Positions 36,247-42,620 of a DNA stretch of 64,000 nt are shown here, one piece after another. How positions within the stretch are numbered: position 1 is the stretch's first letter; each line of letters begins with the position of its first letter. A program made the translations under genes and the position numbers. This DNA comes from Dactylosporangium siamense. Its GTDB lineage: Bacteria; Actinomycetota; Actinomycetes; Mycobacteriales; Micromonosporaceae. The notes below the pieces were generated by a model. The model was given only the letters and a program-made list of their open reading frames with translations. It ran no database searches and was not told the origin of the DNA. The stretch covers positions 1-64,000 of the forward strand of contig NZ_BONQ01000166.1 of NCBI RefSeq assembly GCF_016862795.1, in the 5' to 3' direction.

Positions 36247-38166
36247 ATGACACACCCCGGCTCCAGGAAACGCCTCCTGGCGACGTGCGCCGCCGGCGCG
36301 CTGCTCGCCGCCGGCACCGCGTACGTGGTCACCCAGGCGTCGCCCGCCCTCGCCGCCACCAACGCCAGCGTCTGGCTGACCACACCGGACCGCGCGAACC
36401 AGCTGACCAGGAAGGCCGACGTCGCGTTCGGCACCGCCGGCAGCGGCTCGACGATCACCGTCAACCCGAACACGACCTACCAGTCGATGGTCGGCTTCGG
36501 CGCGTCGTTCACCGACTCGTCCGCGAACCTGATCTACAACTCCTCGGCCCGCAACACCGTCATGAACGCGCTGTTCAACCCGTCCAGCGGGATCGGCCTG
36601 AGCTTCCTGCGCCAGCCGCTGGGCGCGTCGGACTTCTCGCTGAACTTCTACACCTACGACGACGGCGCCGCCGACCCGAACCTGACCCGGTTCTCGGTCG
36701 CGCACGACCAGGCGTACATCCTGCCGCTGCTGACCCAGGCCCGGTCGCTGAACCCGTCGCTGTCCACGATGGTCGTGCCGTGGAGCGCCCCGGCCTGGAT
36801 GAAGACCAACAACAACCTGGTCGGCGGCTCGCTGAGCACCAGCTACGAGGCCACGTTCGCCAACTACCTGGTCAAGTCCGTCCAGGCGTACCAGGCGGCC
36901 GGCGTGCCGGTGCAGTACCTCAGCGTCCAGAACGAGCCGCAGTTCTCCCCGCCCGGCTACCCCGGCATGCTGATGTCGCCGTCGCAGCAGGCGGCGATCA
37001 TCAACAACCTCGCGCCGAAGCTGTCCGCGGCCGGGCTCGGCACGAAGATCCTCGCCTGGGACCACAACTGGGACAACACATCATTCCCGCAGCAGGTCCT
37101 CGCCGCCACCGGCAACAACACGGCCGGCACCGCGTGGCACTGCTACGGCGGCGACCCGAGCGGGCAGAGCACGGTGCGCAACGCGTACCCGAACAAGGAC
37201 ATCTTCTTCACCGAGTGCTCCGGCGTCGAGTCGGGCAACACCTTCGCCGACTCGCTGCTGTGGCAGGGCCGCAACCTCGCCATCGGCGCCACCCGCAACT
37301 GGGCGAAGACCGTCACGACCTGGAACCTGGCGCTCAACCCGTCGCACGGCCCCGTCATCGGCAGCTGCACCAACTGCATGGGCGTGGTCACCGTCAACGG
37401 CGGCAGCATCACGTACAACGCCGAGTACTACGTCCTCGGGCACCTCGCGAAGTTCGTCAAGCCCGGCGCGGTCCGCATCGAGTCGACCGGCTACGGGCAG
37501 GGCGGCATCGAGAACGTGGCCTTCCGCAACCCCGACGGCTCGATCGTCCTCGTCGCGGTGAACTCCGGCGGCGCCCAGAACTTCCAGGTGTCCTTCGGCG
37601 GCTCGTCGTTCGGCTACAACCTGCCGGGCGGCTCCATGGCGACCTTCACCTGGCCCGGCGGCCCGGTCACCCCGACGTCGCAGCCGCCCGTCACGTCGCA
37701 GCCGCCGGCGACCTCGATCGACCCCAGCAAGTGGTACCAGGTGATCAACACCAACAGCGGCAAGTGCCTCGACGACGCCGGCTGGGGCACCGCCAACGGC
37801 ACCGCGTTGCAGCAGTGGACGTGCGGCGCCGCGGCCGCGACCAACCAGCAGTGGCAGTTCCGGCCCACCAGCAACGGCTACTACCAGGTCGTCAACCGGT
37901 TCGCGCCGAACCTCGTCTGGGACGTCAACGGCGGCGCCGGCGCGACCGGTGACGGCGCCCAGGTCCACCTGTGGGGCTACGGCGGCGGCACCAACCAGCA
38001 GTGGCTGCCGGCCTCGCTGAGCGGTGGCGCGTTCCGGTTCACCGCCCGCAACAGCGCCAAGTGCCTGGACGTCCGGGACGTCTCCACGGCCGACGGCGGG
38101 CTGTTGCAGCAGTGGGCCTGCACCGGCGGCGTGGCACAGTCGTTCCGCCTGGTCGCCGTGGGCTGA
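36247..38166 (+). CDS. Secreted GH30 glucanase with ricin-B lectin domain
   Basis: This 639-aa paralogue of the preceding gene has a signal peptide ending SPALAATN. The GH30 core shows QSMVGFGASFTDSSANLIY, acid/base Glu in SVQNEPQFSP (near residue 230) and nucleophile Glu in FFTECSGVES (near 323). A SQPPVTSQPPATS linker joins a C-terminal ricin-type beta-trefoil (about 493-639) with QxW repeats (LQQWTCG, NQQWQFRP, NQQWLPAS, LQQWACT). The different carbohydrate-binding modules of the pair suggest the same bond cleaved on differently presented substrates. It starts with an AGAAGGGA ribosome site after the terminator. Confidence 0.94.
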   Translation: MTHPGSRKRLLATCAAGALLAAGTAYVVTQASPALAATNASVWLTTPDRANQLTRKADVAFGTAGSGSTITVNPNTTYQSMVGFGASFTDSSANLIYNSSARNTVMNALFNPSSGIGLSFLRQPLGASDFSLNFYTYDDGAADPNLTRFSVAHDQAYILPLLTQARSLNPSLSTMVVPWSAPAWMKTNNNLVGGSLSTSYEATFANYLVKSVQAYQAAGVPVQYLSVQNEPQFSPPGYPGMLMSPSQQAAIINNLAPKLSAAGLGTKILAWDHNWDNTSFPQQVLAATGNNTAGTAWHCYGGDPSGQSTVRNAYPNKDIFFTECSGVESGNTFADSLLWQGRNLAIGATRNWAKTVTTWNLALNPSHGPVIGSCTNCMGVVTVNGGSITYNAEYYVLGHLAKFVKPGAVRIESTGYGQGGIENVAFRNPDGSIVLVAVNSGGAQNFQVSFGGSSFGYNLPGGSMATFTWPGGPVTPTSQPPVTSQPPATSIDPSKWYQVINTNSGKCLDDAGWGTANGTALQQWTCGAAAATNQQWQFRPTSNGYYQVVNRFAPNLVWDVNGGAGATGDGAQVHLWGYGGGTNQQWLPASLSGGAFRFTARNSAKCLDVRDVSTADGGLLQQWACTGGVAQSFRLVAVG

Positions 38167-38173
38167 TCGCTTT

Positions 38174-38217
38174 GCTGCGGGTCGTCGTCGCTGTGTTATG
38201 CGGCGATGACCCGCAGC
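38174..38217. terminator. Bidirectional terminator overlapping the MmyB-type gene end
   Basis: GCTGCGGGTC (38174-38183) and GACCCGCAGC (38208-38217) form a perfect 10-bp stem, extended inwards by TCGTCGC/GCGGCGA with one mismatch. The minus-strand stop codon (38196-38198) sits in the loop, so the hairpin ends both convergent units. Confidence 0.75.
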
Positions 38218-39020
38218 AGGGCCAGCTTCTCCGCACTGTCGGTGCCTGGGACCGCGGTGAACACCAGCAGTGCCTGCGACTGGTCCGGGTCGAGCAGCGT
38301 CTGGCAGTACAGCTCCAGGACGCCGAGCTCCGGATGCGCTATCCGTTTCAGCTCCGTGTGGCGCGCCCCGACGTCGTGCGCCGCCCAGGCCGTGGCGAAC
38401 TCGGGGCTGGCCGTCAGCAGCGATCCGACGAGGGTCGCGGCCCTGCCGTTTCGGCCTTCGCGGGTGTACGCCTCCCGCAGCAGCGCCGTGAACACCCGCG
38501 CGTGCGTGGGGTGGTCCTCCTCCGGATACACCTTCCTGGACGTAGGATCGGTGAACCAGCGGTGCACGACGCTGCGGGCCGGGCCCTCGAACGCCGTCTC
38601 GTCGCCGAACAGCGCGACCGCGAGGCGGGTCTGCACGAGGGTCTCGCCGAGCGAGTTCATCACCTGTGCCGGGGTGTCGTCGAGCCGGTCCAGGATCCGC
38701 ATCATGCCCGGGTTGACGTGGTCGGCGCGGGCGAAGCGGTGCGGCGCCAGGTGACCGCCGAGCCGGAACAGGTGGTCCCGCTCCTCCACGGTCAGCCGCA
38801 GGCCGCGGGCCAGGGCGGCGAGCATCTGCTCCGACGGGTTCGGGCCGCGCTGCTGCTCGATGCGGCCGTAGTAGTCAGCCGACATGCCGCACAGCGCGGC
38901 GATCTCCTCCCGCCGCAGGCCGCCGGTGCGGCGGCGCGGGCCGCGGGGCAGCCCGACGTCCTCCGGCTGCAGAGCCTCCCGCCGGGTGCGCAGGAAGGCC
39001 GCCAACTGTGCCCGGTCCAT
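38196..39020 (-). CDS. XRE-family regulator with MmyB-like ligand domain
   Basis: This 274-aa regulator has an N-terminal helix-turn-helix (LRREEIAALCGMSADYYGRI, about 35-55, preceded by RGPRRRTGG) and a C-terminal MmyB-like PAS-fold domain (about 105-270: PAQVMNSLGETLVQTRLAVAL, VHRWFTDPTSRKVYPEED, PELGVLELYCQTLLDPDQ), which binds a fatty acid or other small ligand in relatives. ATG 39020 is five bases after the SDR stop, so the two genes are co-transcribed. In many genomes this regulator type is divergent from an SDR, so the tandem order is slightly unusual. Confidence 0.92.
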   Translation of the reverse strand: MDRAQLAAFLRTRREALQPEDVGLPRGPRRRTGGLRREEIAALCGMSADYYGRIEQQRGPNPSEQMLAALARGLRLTVEERDHLFRLGGHLAPHRFARADHVNPGMMRILDRLDDTPAQVMNSLGETLVQTRLAVALFGDETAFEGPARSVVHRWFTDPTSRKVYPEEDHPTHARVFTALLREAYTREGRNGRAATLVGSLLTASPEFATAWAAHDVGARHTELKRIAHPELGVLELYCQTLLDPDQSQALLVFTAVPGTDSAEKLALLRVIAA

Positions 39021-39025
39021 GCCGC

Positions 39026-39889
39026 TCAGCCTAGGAGCTTCTCGCTGACGGCCCACACCTGTTCGGCGTCCCGCGGGTCCCGGGCGCTGCGGTACAGCCG
39101 CTGCTCCACCGGCGCGCCCGCGAGGTGCGCGAGACCGCCCGGACCGTAGAGGCCGCCGCCCCGCGCGTGCGGGCTGGTCGCCGCGTACAGGGCCGGCCGG
39201 GCGCCCCGGTCGGCGGTCTGCACCAGGATCCCGGCCCGCGACAGGCGCTTGAACCAGCGGTCCAGCGGCGTCGCCGCCTGCAGGTTGGTCGAGGCGAGGC
39301 CGGGGTGGGCGGCGTTGCTCGTGATGCCCCAGCCCTCGCCGGTGCTGCGCCGGTCGAGCTCCAGCGCGAACAGCAGCTGCGCGAGCTTCGACTGGTTGTA
39401 GGCGCGCATCGGCCGGTAGCCGCGCTCGCTCTGCAGGTCGCCCCAGGCGATCCGGCCGTCGCGCGCGCCGAAGCTGACCACCGACGTGACCCTCGCCCGG
39501 CCTTCCCGCAGTCTCGGCAGCAGGTGGTGCACGAGCGCGAAGTGGCTCAGATGGTTCGTGGCGAACTGCAGCTCCAGCCCGTCGCGGGAGGTCTGCCTCG
39601 CCGGCGGCGCCATGACACCCGCGTTGTTCACCAGCAGGTGGACGGGCCGGTCGACGCGCTCGGCGAACGCTCGCACATCGTCCAGCGACGCGAGGTCGGC
39701 CCGTCGCAGCGTCTTGGCGGGCACGTGCGCGAGGGTCCGTTCGGCCTTGGCGAGGTCCCGCACCGGCAGGAGGAGCTCGGCACCGGCGGCGGCGAGCCGC
39801 CCGGCGATTGCCCGGCCGAGGCCGTCGCTGGCGCCGGTGACGATCGCGAGCCTGCCGGTCAGGTCCGGGACGGTGAGATCGAGGGTCAT
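39026..39889 (-). CDS. Short-chain dehydrogenase/reductase
   Basis: This is a 287-aa NAD(P)-dependent SDR of the retinol dehydrogenase/WWOX-like group. Cofactor motif is TGASDGLGRAIAG (near residues 19-31), with NNAGVMAPP near 88, a catalytic Ser in VTSVVSFGA and the YNQSK active-site Tyr-x-x-x-Lys near 163. The substrate is unknown. It is co-transcribed with the downstream MmyB-type regulator, which probably controls it. Confidence 0.92.
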   Translation of the reverse strand: MTLDLTVPDLTGRLAIVTGASDGLGRAIAGRLAAAGAELLLPVRDLAKAERTLAHVPAKTLRRADLASLDDVRAFAERVDRPVHLLVNNAGVMAPPARQTSRDGLELQFATNHLSHFALVHHLLPRLREGRARVTSVVSFGARDGRIAWGDLQSERGYRPMRAYNQSKLAQLLFALELDRRSTGEGWGITSNAAHPGLASTNLQAATPLDRWFKRLSRAGILVQTADRGARPALYAATSPHARGGGLYGPGGLAHLAGAPVEQRLYRSARDPRDAEQVWAVSEKLLG

Positions 39890-39937
39890 GCCGTCCAGCG
39901 TCGCGCCGGCGGCCGGGTGGATGAAGGCTCAGCTCAT

Positions 39938-39958
39938 CCGGGGACTACTTGTCCCCGG
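39938..39958 (-). terminator. Hairpin at the response-regulator stop codon
   Basis: CCGGGGAC (39938-39945) pairs with GTCCCCGG (39951-39958) over 8 bp with a 5-nt loop. It includes the TAG stop (39945-39947) of the response regulator and could terminate the two-component operon. Confidence 0.5.
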
Positions 39959-40622
39959 GTGTGACCAGGCCGGTCTCATACGCCACCACCACCGCCTGCG
40001 CCCGGTCCCGCAACGCGAGCTTGGCGAAGATGCGGGCCACGTGGGTCTTCACGGTGGCCTCGCTGAGGAACAGGTCGGCGGCGAGCTCGGCGTTGGACCG
40101 GCCGCGGCCCATCAGGGCGAGCACCTCCCGCTCGCGGGGCGTCAGCGGGGCGAGGGCCTCGCCGGTCGGCTGGGGCGCCTTCGCCGGCTCGTCCTGCGCC
40201 GCGAAACGCTCCACCAGGCGGCGGGTGATGGACGGGGCGAGCAGCGCGTCGCCGGTGCCGACGAGGCGGACCGCGCCGGCGAGGTGGTCGGCGGTCACGT
40301 CCTTGAGCAGGAACCCGCTCGCCCCGAGGCGGAGCGCGGCGTACACGTACCGGTCCAGGTCGAACGTGGTCAGCATCAGCACCCTGCAGTCGGGCAGCAG
40401 CTCCAGGATCCGCCGGGTCGCCTCCAGGCCGTCCATGACCGGCATCCGGATGTCCATCAGGACCACGTCGGGGCGCAGCCGCTGGGCGGCCTCGACCGCC
40501 TGCGCACCGTCCGCGGCCTCCCCGATCACGTCGATGCCGCGGGCGGTCAGGATGAGCCGGAACCCGGTCCGGATCAGCTCCTGGTCGTCCACGATGAGGA
40601 CCGTGGGCCGTACTTCGTTCAT
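39945..40622 (-). CDS. NarL/LuxR-family response regulator
   Basis: This 225-aa response regulator has a receiver domain with acidic pocket VDDQE, phosphoacceptor Asp57 in LMDIRMPVMDG, and switch residues in LMLTTFD, then a LuxR-type HTH (about 155-215: LTPREREVLALMGRGRSNAE and VKTHVARIFAKL). It is encoded downstream of its histidine kinase, but not directly. A 7-codon mini-ORF links the kinase stop to this ATG by two ATGA overlaps. The likely target is the divergent FtsX-type ABC exporter. Confidence 0.95.
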   Translation of the reverse strand: MNEVRPTVLIVDDQELIRTGFRLILTARGIDVIGEAADGAQAVEAAQRLRPDVVLMDIRMPVMDGLEATRRILELLPDCRVLMLTTFDLDRYVYAALRLGASGFLLKDVTADHLAGAVRLVGTGDALLAPSITRRLVERFAAQDEPAKAPQPTGEALAPLTPREREVLALMGRGRSNAELAADLFLSEATVKTHVARIFAKLALRDRAQAVVVAYETGLVTPGDK

Positions 40623-40642
40623 GGCGGGCCCCCAGGGCTCAT
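40619..40642 (-). CDS. Seven-codon mini-ORF linking kinase and response regulator
   Basis: ATG at 40642 overlaps the kinase TGA (ATGA, 40642-40639) and opens MSPGGPP, whose TGA overlaps the response-regulator ATG (ATGA, 40622-40619). The flanking decamer CCCGCCATGA occurs at both junctions 20 bp apart, so a tandem duplication of the start junction created the mini-ORF. It may simply relay terminating ribosomes. No peptide function is implied. Confidence 0.45.
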   Translation of the reverse strand: MSPGGPP

Positions 40643-41460
40643 GGCGGGTCCAGGGGGATGCGGGCGCGGACGCGGTAGCCGCCGCCGAGCCTTCGCCTGG
40701 CGTCGAGGTCGCCGCCGTAGACCGCGACCCTGGCCCGCAGGCCGGCGAGCCCGCGCCCGGCGGTCCCCTTCGGCCGGCTGGGCGGGTCGGCCTTCAGCGT
40801 GCTCGGCCCGGAGTTGAGGACCTCGACGCGCAGGGATCGCTCGGCGTAGCGGACCGTCACCTCGGCCTTGCCGCCGTCGCCGTGCTTCAGGGCGTTGGTC
40901 AGGGCCTCCTGCACGATCCGGTACGCGGTCAGGTCCACCCCGGCGGGCAACGGCCGCGGCTCGCCGGAGATCCGGACCTCGACCGGCAGCCCGGCGAACG
41001 CGACCCGGTCCACCAGCGCCGACAGCCGGTGCAGGCTGGGCTGCGGCTCCAGGGCGTCGCCGCCGTCCTCCGGATCGTCCCCGCCGGCGGTGCCCGGGGC
41101 GAGCAGGCCCAGCAGGTGCCGCAGCTCCGTCAGCGCGCCCCGGCCCGCGTCCTCCACGGCACGCAGCGCGGTCGACGCCTCGCCGGGCATCGTGGTCAGC
41201 ACCTCCCGGGCCGCGGACGCCTGCACGACCATCACGCTGACCGTGTGGCTGACGATGTCGTGCAGCTCCCGGGCGATCCTGGCCCGCTCCGCGTCGACCG
41301 CGGCCCGCGCGGCCAGCTCCCGCTCCCGCTCCAGCAGCCAGCCGCGCTCGCCGAGCGCCTGCGTGTGCCGGCGCCGGCCGCGCCGCAGCGCCAGCGCCAG
41401 CCCGGCGGCCACGACGCACGCGGCCGCGAGCGCGACGCCGAGCACTGCGGAGGTCCACAT
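40639..41460 (-). CDS. Sensor histidine kinase (HisKA_3 type, minimal input domain)
   Basis: This 273-aa NarX-family kinase has only one N-terminal transmembrane helix (VLGVALAAACVVAAGLALAL) and essentially no extracellular sensor. The dimerisation/phosphoacceptor helix contains RIARELHDIVSHTVSVMVVQ with His67. The HATPase domain has EALTNALKHG (N box) and a G box in GRGLAGLRARVAVYGG. Signal input may come through the membrane or the divergent ABC transporter, as in transporter-linked sensing. It is divergent from the transporter and upstream of the response regulator. Confidence 0.92.
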   Translation of the reverse strand: MWTSAVLGVALAAACVVAAGLALALRRGRRRHTQALGERGWLLERERELAARAAVDAERARIARELHDIVSHTVSVMVVQASAAREVLTTMPGEASTALRAVEDAGRGALTELRHLLGLLAPGTAGGDDPEDGGDALEPQPSLHRLSALVDRVAFAGLPVEVRISGEPRPLPAGVDLTAYRIVQEALTNALKHGDGGKAEVTVRYAERSLRVEVLNSGPSTLKADPPSRPKGTAGRGLAGLRARVAVYGGDLDARRRLGGGYRVRARIPLDPP

Positions 41461-41579
41461 CTGCCAACCTTCGCAGACGGCTTCCCGCGTCGCGTACTCC
41501 CACGGGATGACGTTTGCCCGCCGTGAGTGGATCTGGGGAACGACGCGCCGACGCCGTGACCGGCCCTACGTTCTTGGGT

Positions 41580-41663
41580 ATGAGCGCGGAGTTTCTTGGT
41601 ATGAGCGTGGAGCTTCTTGGTATGAGCGTGGAGCTTCTTGGTATGAGCGTGGAGTCCCTGGGA
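41580..41663. repeat. 21-bp tandem repeat of a translation start region
   Basis: ATGAGCGTGGAGCTTCTTGG-like units start at 41580, 41601, 41622 and 41643 (period 21), and a fifth, partial copy at 41663 is the real ATPase start (last step 20 bp). The single-base shortening puts the real gene out of frame with the four leader units and creates the ATGA overlap. Confidence 0.9.
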
Positions 41664-41666
41664 TGA
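41580..41666 (+). CDS. 28-aa heptad-repeat leader ORF upstream of ABC ATPase gene
   Basis: An ATG at 41580 opens a 28-codon frame made of four near-identical heptads (MSAEFLG, MSVELLG twice, MSVESLG). It ends in a TGA that overlaps the ATPase ATG as ATGA (41663-41666). Each heptad is coded by a 21-bp unit holding GGAG nine bases before the next ATG, so the start site itself has been multiplied. A TACGTT (41567-41572) eight bases upstream of the first ATG would give an almost leaderless transcript. It is probably a translational coupling leader. Confidence 0.5.
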   Translation: MSAEFLGMSVELLGMSVELLGMSVESLG

Positions 41667-42364
41667 GCGTGGACGAGGGACGTGTGGTGGTGCGGCTCGA
41701 CGGGGTGCGCAAGGAATACGGCGACACCATGGCGCTGGACGGCGTGTCGCTGCAGATCCGGGCGGGCGAGGCCGTCGCCGTCATGGGCCCGTCGGGCTGC
41801 GGCAAGTCGACGCTGCTCAACATGATCGCCGGCCTGGACCGGCCGAGCGCCGGCGACGTCGTCGTGCACGACGAGGACCTCAGCCGGCTCACCGAGACCG
41901 GGCTGGCCCTCTTCCGCCGCAAGCGGATCGGCATGATCTTCCAGTTCTTCAACCTCCTGGACGACCTGCCCGCCCTGGAAAACGTGGCGCTCGCCGCCCA
42001 GCTCACCGGCGTCTCCGCGGGCCAGGCCCGGCGGCGTGCCCTGGAGCTGCTCGACGAGCTCGGCATCGCCGACCGGCGCAACGCCTACCCGGCGGTGCTC
42101 AGCGGCGGCGAGCGGCAGCGGGTCGCGGTCGCCCGCGCGCTGATGAACCGCCCGGCGCTGCTGCTCGCCGACGAGCCGACCGGCGCGCTGGACAGTCACG
42201 CCGGCGAGCAGGTGATGGACCTGCTGCTCGACCTCAACCAGATCGGCCAGACACTGCTGCTGGTCACCCACGACGAGCGCCTCGCGGAGCGCTGCGCCAA
42301 CCGGGTCGTCTCCGTCGCCGACGGCCGCATCGTCGGCGAGCGCAGCCTGGAGCGCACGCTGTGA
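41663..42364 (+). CDS. ABC transporter ATP-binding protein (MacB/LolD type)
   Basis: This 233-aa ATPase partners the downstream FtsX-type permease. Walker A is GPSGCGKST (near residue 43), the Q-loop lies in GMIFQFFNLLDDL, the signature is LSGGERQRVAVARAL, Walker B is ALLLADEPTGALDS, and the H-loop is LLVTHDE. Its ATG overlaps the stop of a repeat-encoded leader ORF, and its own TGA overlaps a GTG that begins the next small ORF. It is divergent from the histidine kinase. The family exports peptides, lipids or antibiotics, and the substrate is unknown. Confidence 0.95.
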   Translation: MSVDEGRVVVRLDGVRKEYGDTMALDGVSLQIRAGEAVAVMGPSGCGKSTLLNMIAGLDRPSAGDVVVHDEDLSRLTETGLALFRRKRIGMIFQFFNLLDDLPALENVALAAQLTGVSAGQARRRALELLDELGIADRRNAYPAVLSGGERQRVAVARALMNRPALLLADEPTGALDSHAGEQVMDLLLDLNQIGQTLLLVTHDERLAERCANRVVSVADGRIVGERSLERTL

Positions 42365-42531
42365 GCGGCCCGGAGTTTGGTTCACACCGTTCCCGTCACT
42401 GCGTTCCGGTGTCGGCATGCTGCAGCGGGGGTGTCGGCATGAGCGGTTCGGAGCGTGGCGGAGGGGCCGCGATCCAGGGGCTCAGTGCAGGCGCGGGCCG
42501 GCGCCGGAGCGTAGCGGGGGTGTCGGCATGA
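42361..42531 (+). CDS. Coupled small ORF A between ABC ATPase and permease
   Basis: A GTG overlapping the ATPase stop (GTGA, 42361-42364) opens an uninterrupted 56-codon frame, MSGPEFGSHRSRHCVP and onward. It continues in frame through an internal ATG at 42439 (MSGSERGGGAAIQGLSAGAG) to a TGA at 42529-42531 that overlaps the next ATG (ATGA). The last 30 codons are the first copy of an 89-bp tandem repeat. Ser/Gly/Ala/Arg-rich composition suggests no folded domain. A ribosome-relay role is inferred. Confidence 0.45.
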   Translation: MSGPEFGSHRSRHCVPVSACCSGGVGMSGSERGGGAAIQGLSAGAGRRRSVAGVSA

Positions 42532-42619
42532 GCGGTTCGGAGCGTAGCGGAGGGGCCGCGATCCAGGGGCTCAGCGCAGGCGCGGGCCGGCGCCGGGGCG
42601 TAGCGGAGGTGTCGGCATG
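42431..42619. repeat. 89-bp tandem repeat spanning the permease start junction
   Basis: GTGTCGGCATGAGCG begins at 42431, 42520 and 42609, exactly 89 bp apart. Copies 1 and 2 are nearly identical full units, and copy 3 diverges right after the ATG, where the true permease gene begins. A shorter GTGTCGGCATG fragment also occurs at 42410. Because 89 is one less than a multiple of three, every unit ends in the next unit's ATGA. Confidence 0.92.
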
Positions 42620-42620
42620 A
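42528..42620 (+). CDS. Coupled small ORF B (second 89-bp repeat copy)
   Basis: ATG 42528 overlaps the stop of ORF A (ATGA) and opens a 30-codon frame, MSGSERSGGAAIQGLSAGAG and onward. It ends in a TGA (42618-42620) that overlaps the permease ATG at 42617. Relative to the last 30 codons of ORF A only a few residues differ (S for G, G for S, E for G), so this is a recent duplication. It completes an unbroken coupling chain from ATPase to permease. Confidence 0.45.
   Translation: MSGSERSGGAAIQGLSAGAGRRRGVAEVSA

Noticed and set aside
34668-36473. Long minus-strand open frame opposite the first GH30 gene
   Set aside because: It is a GC-skew shadow. The GH30 catalytic motifs and signal peptide fix the real gene on the plus strand.
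41580-42620. CRISPR array
   Set aside because: The repeats are directly contiguous with no unique spacers, and there are no cas genes.
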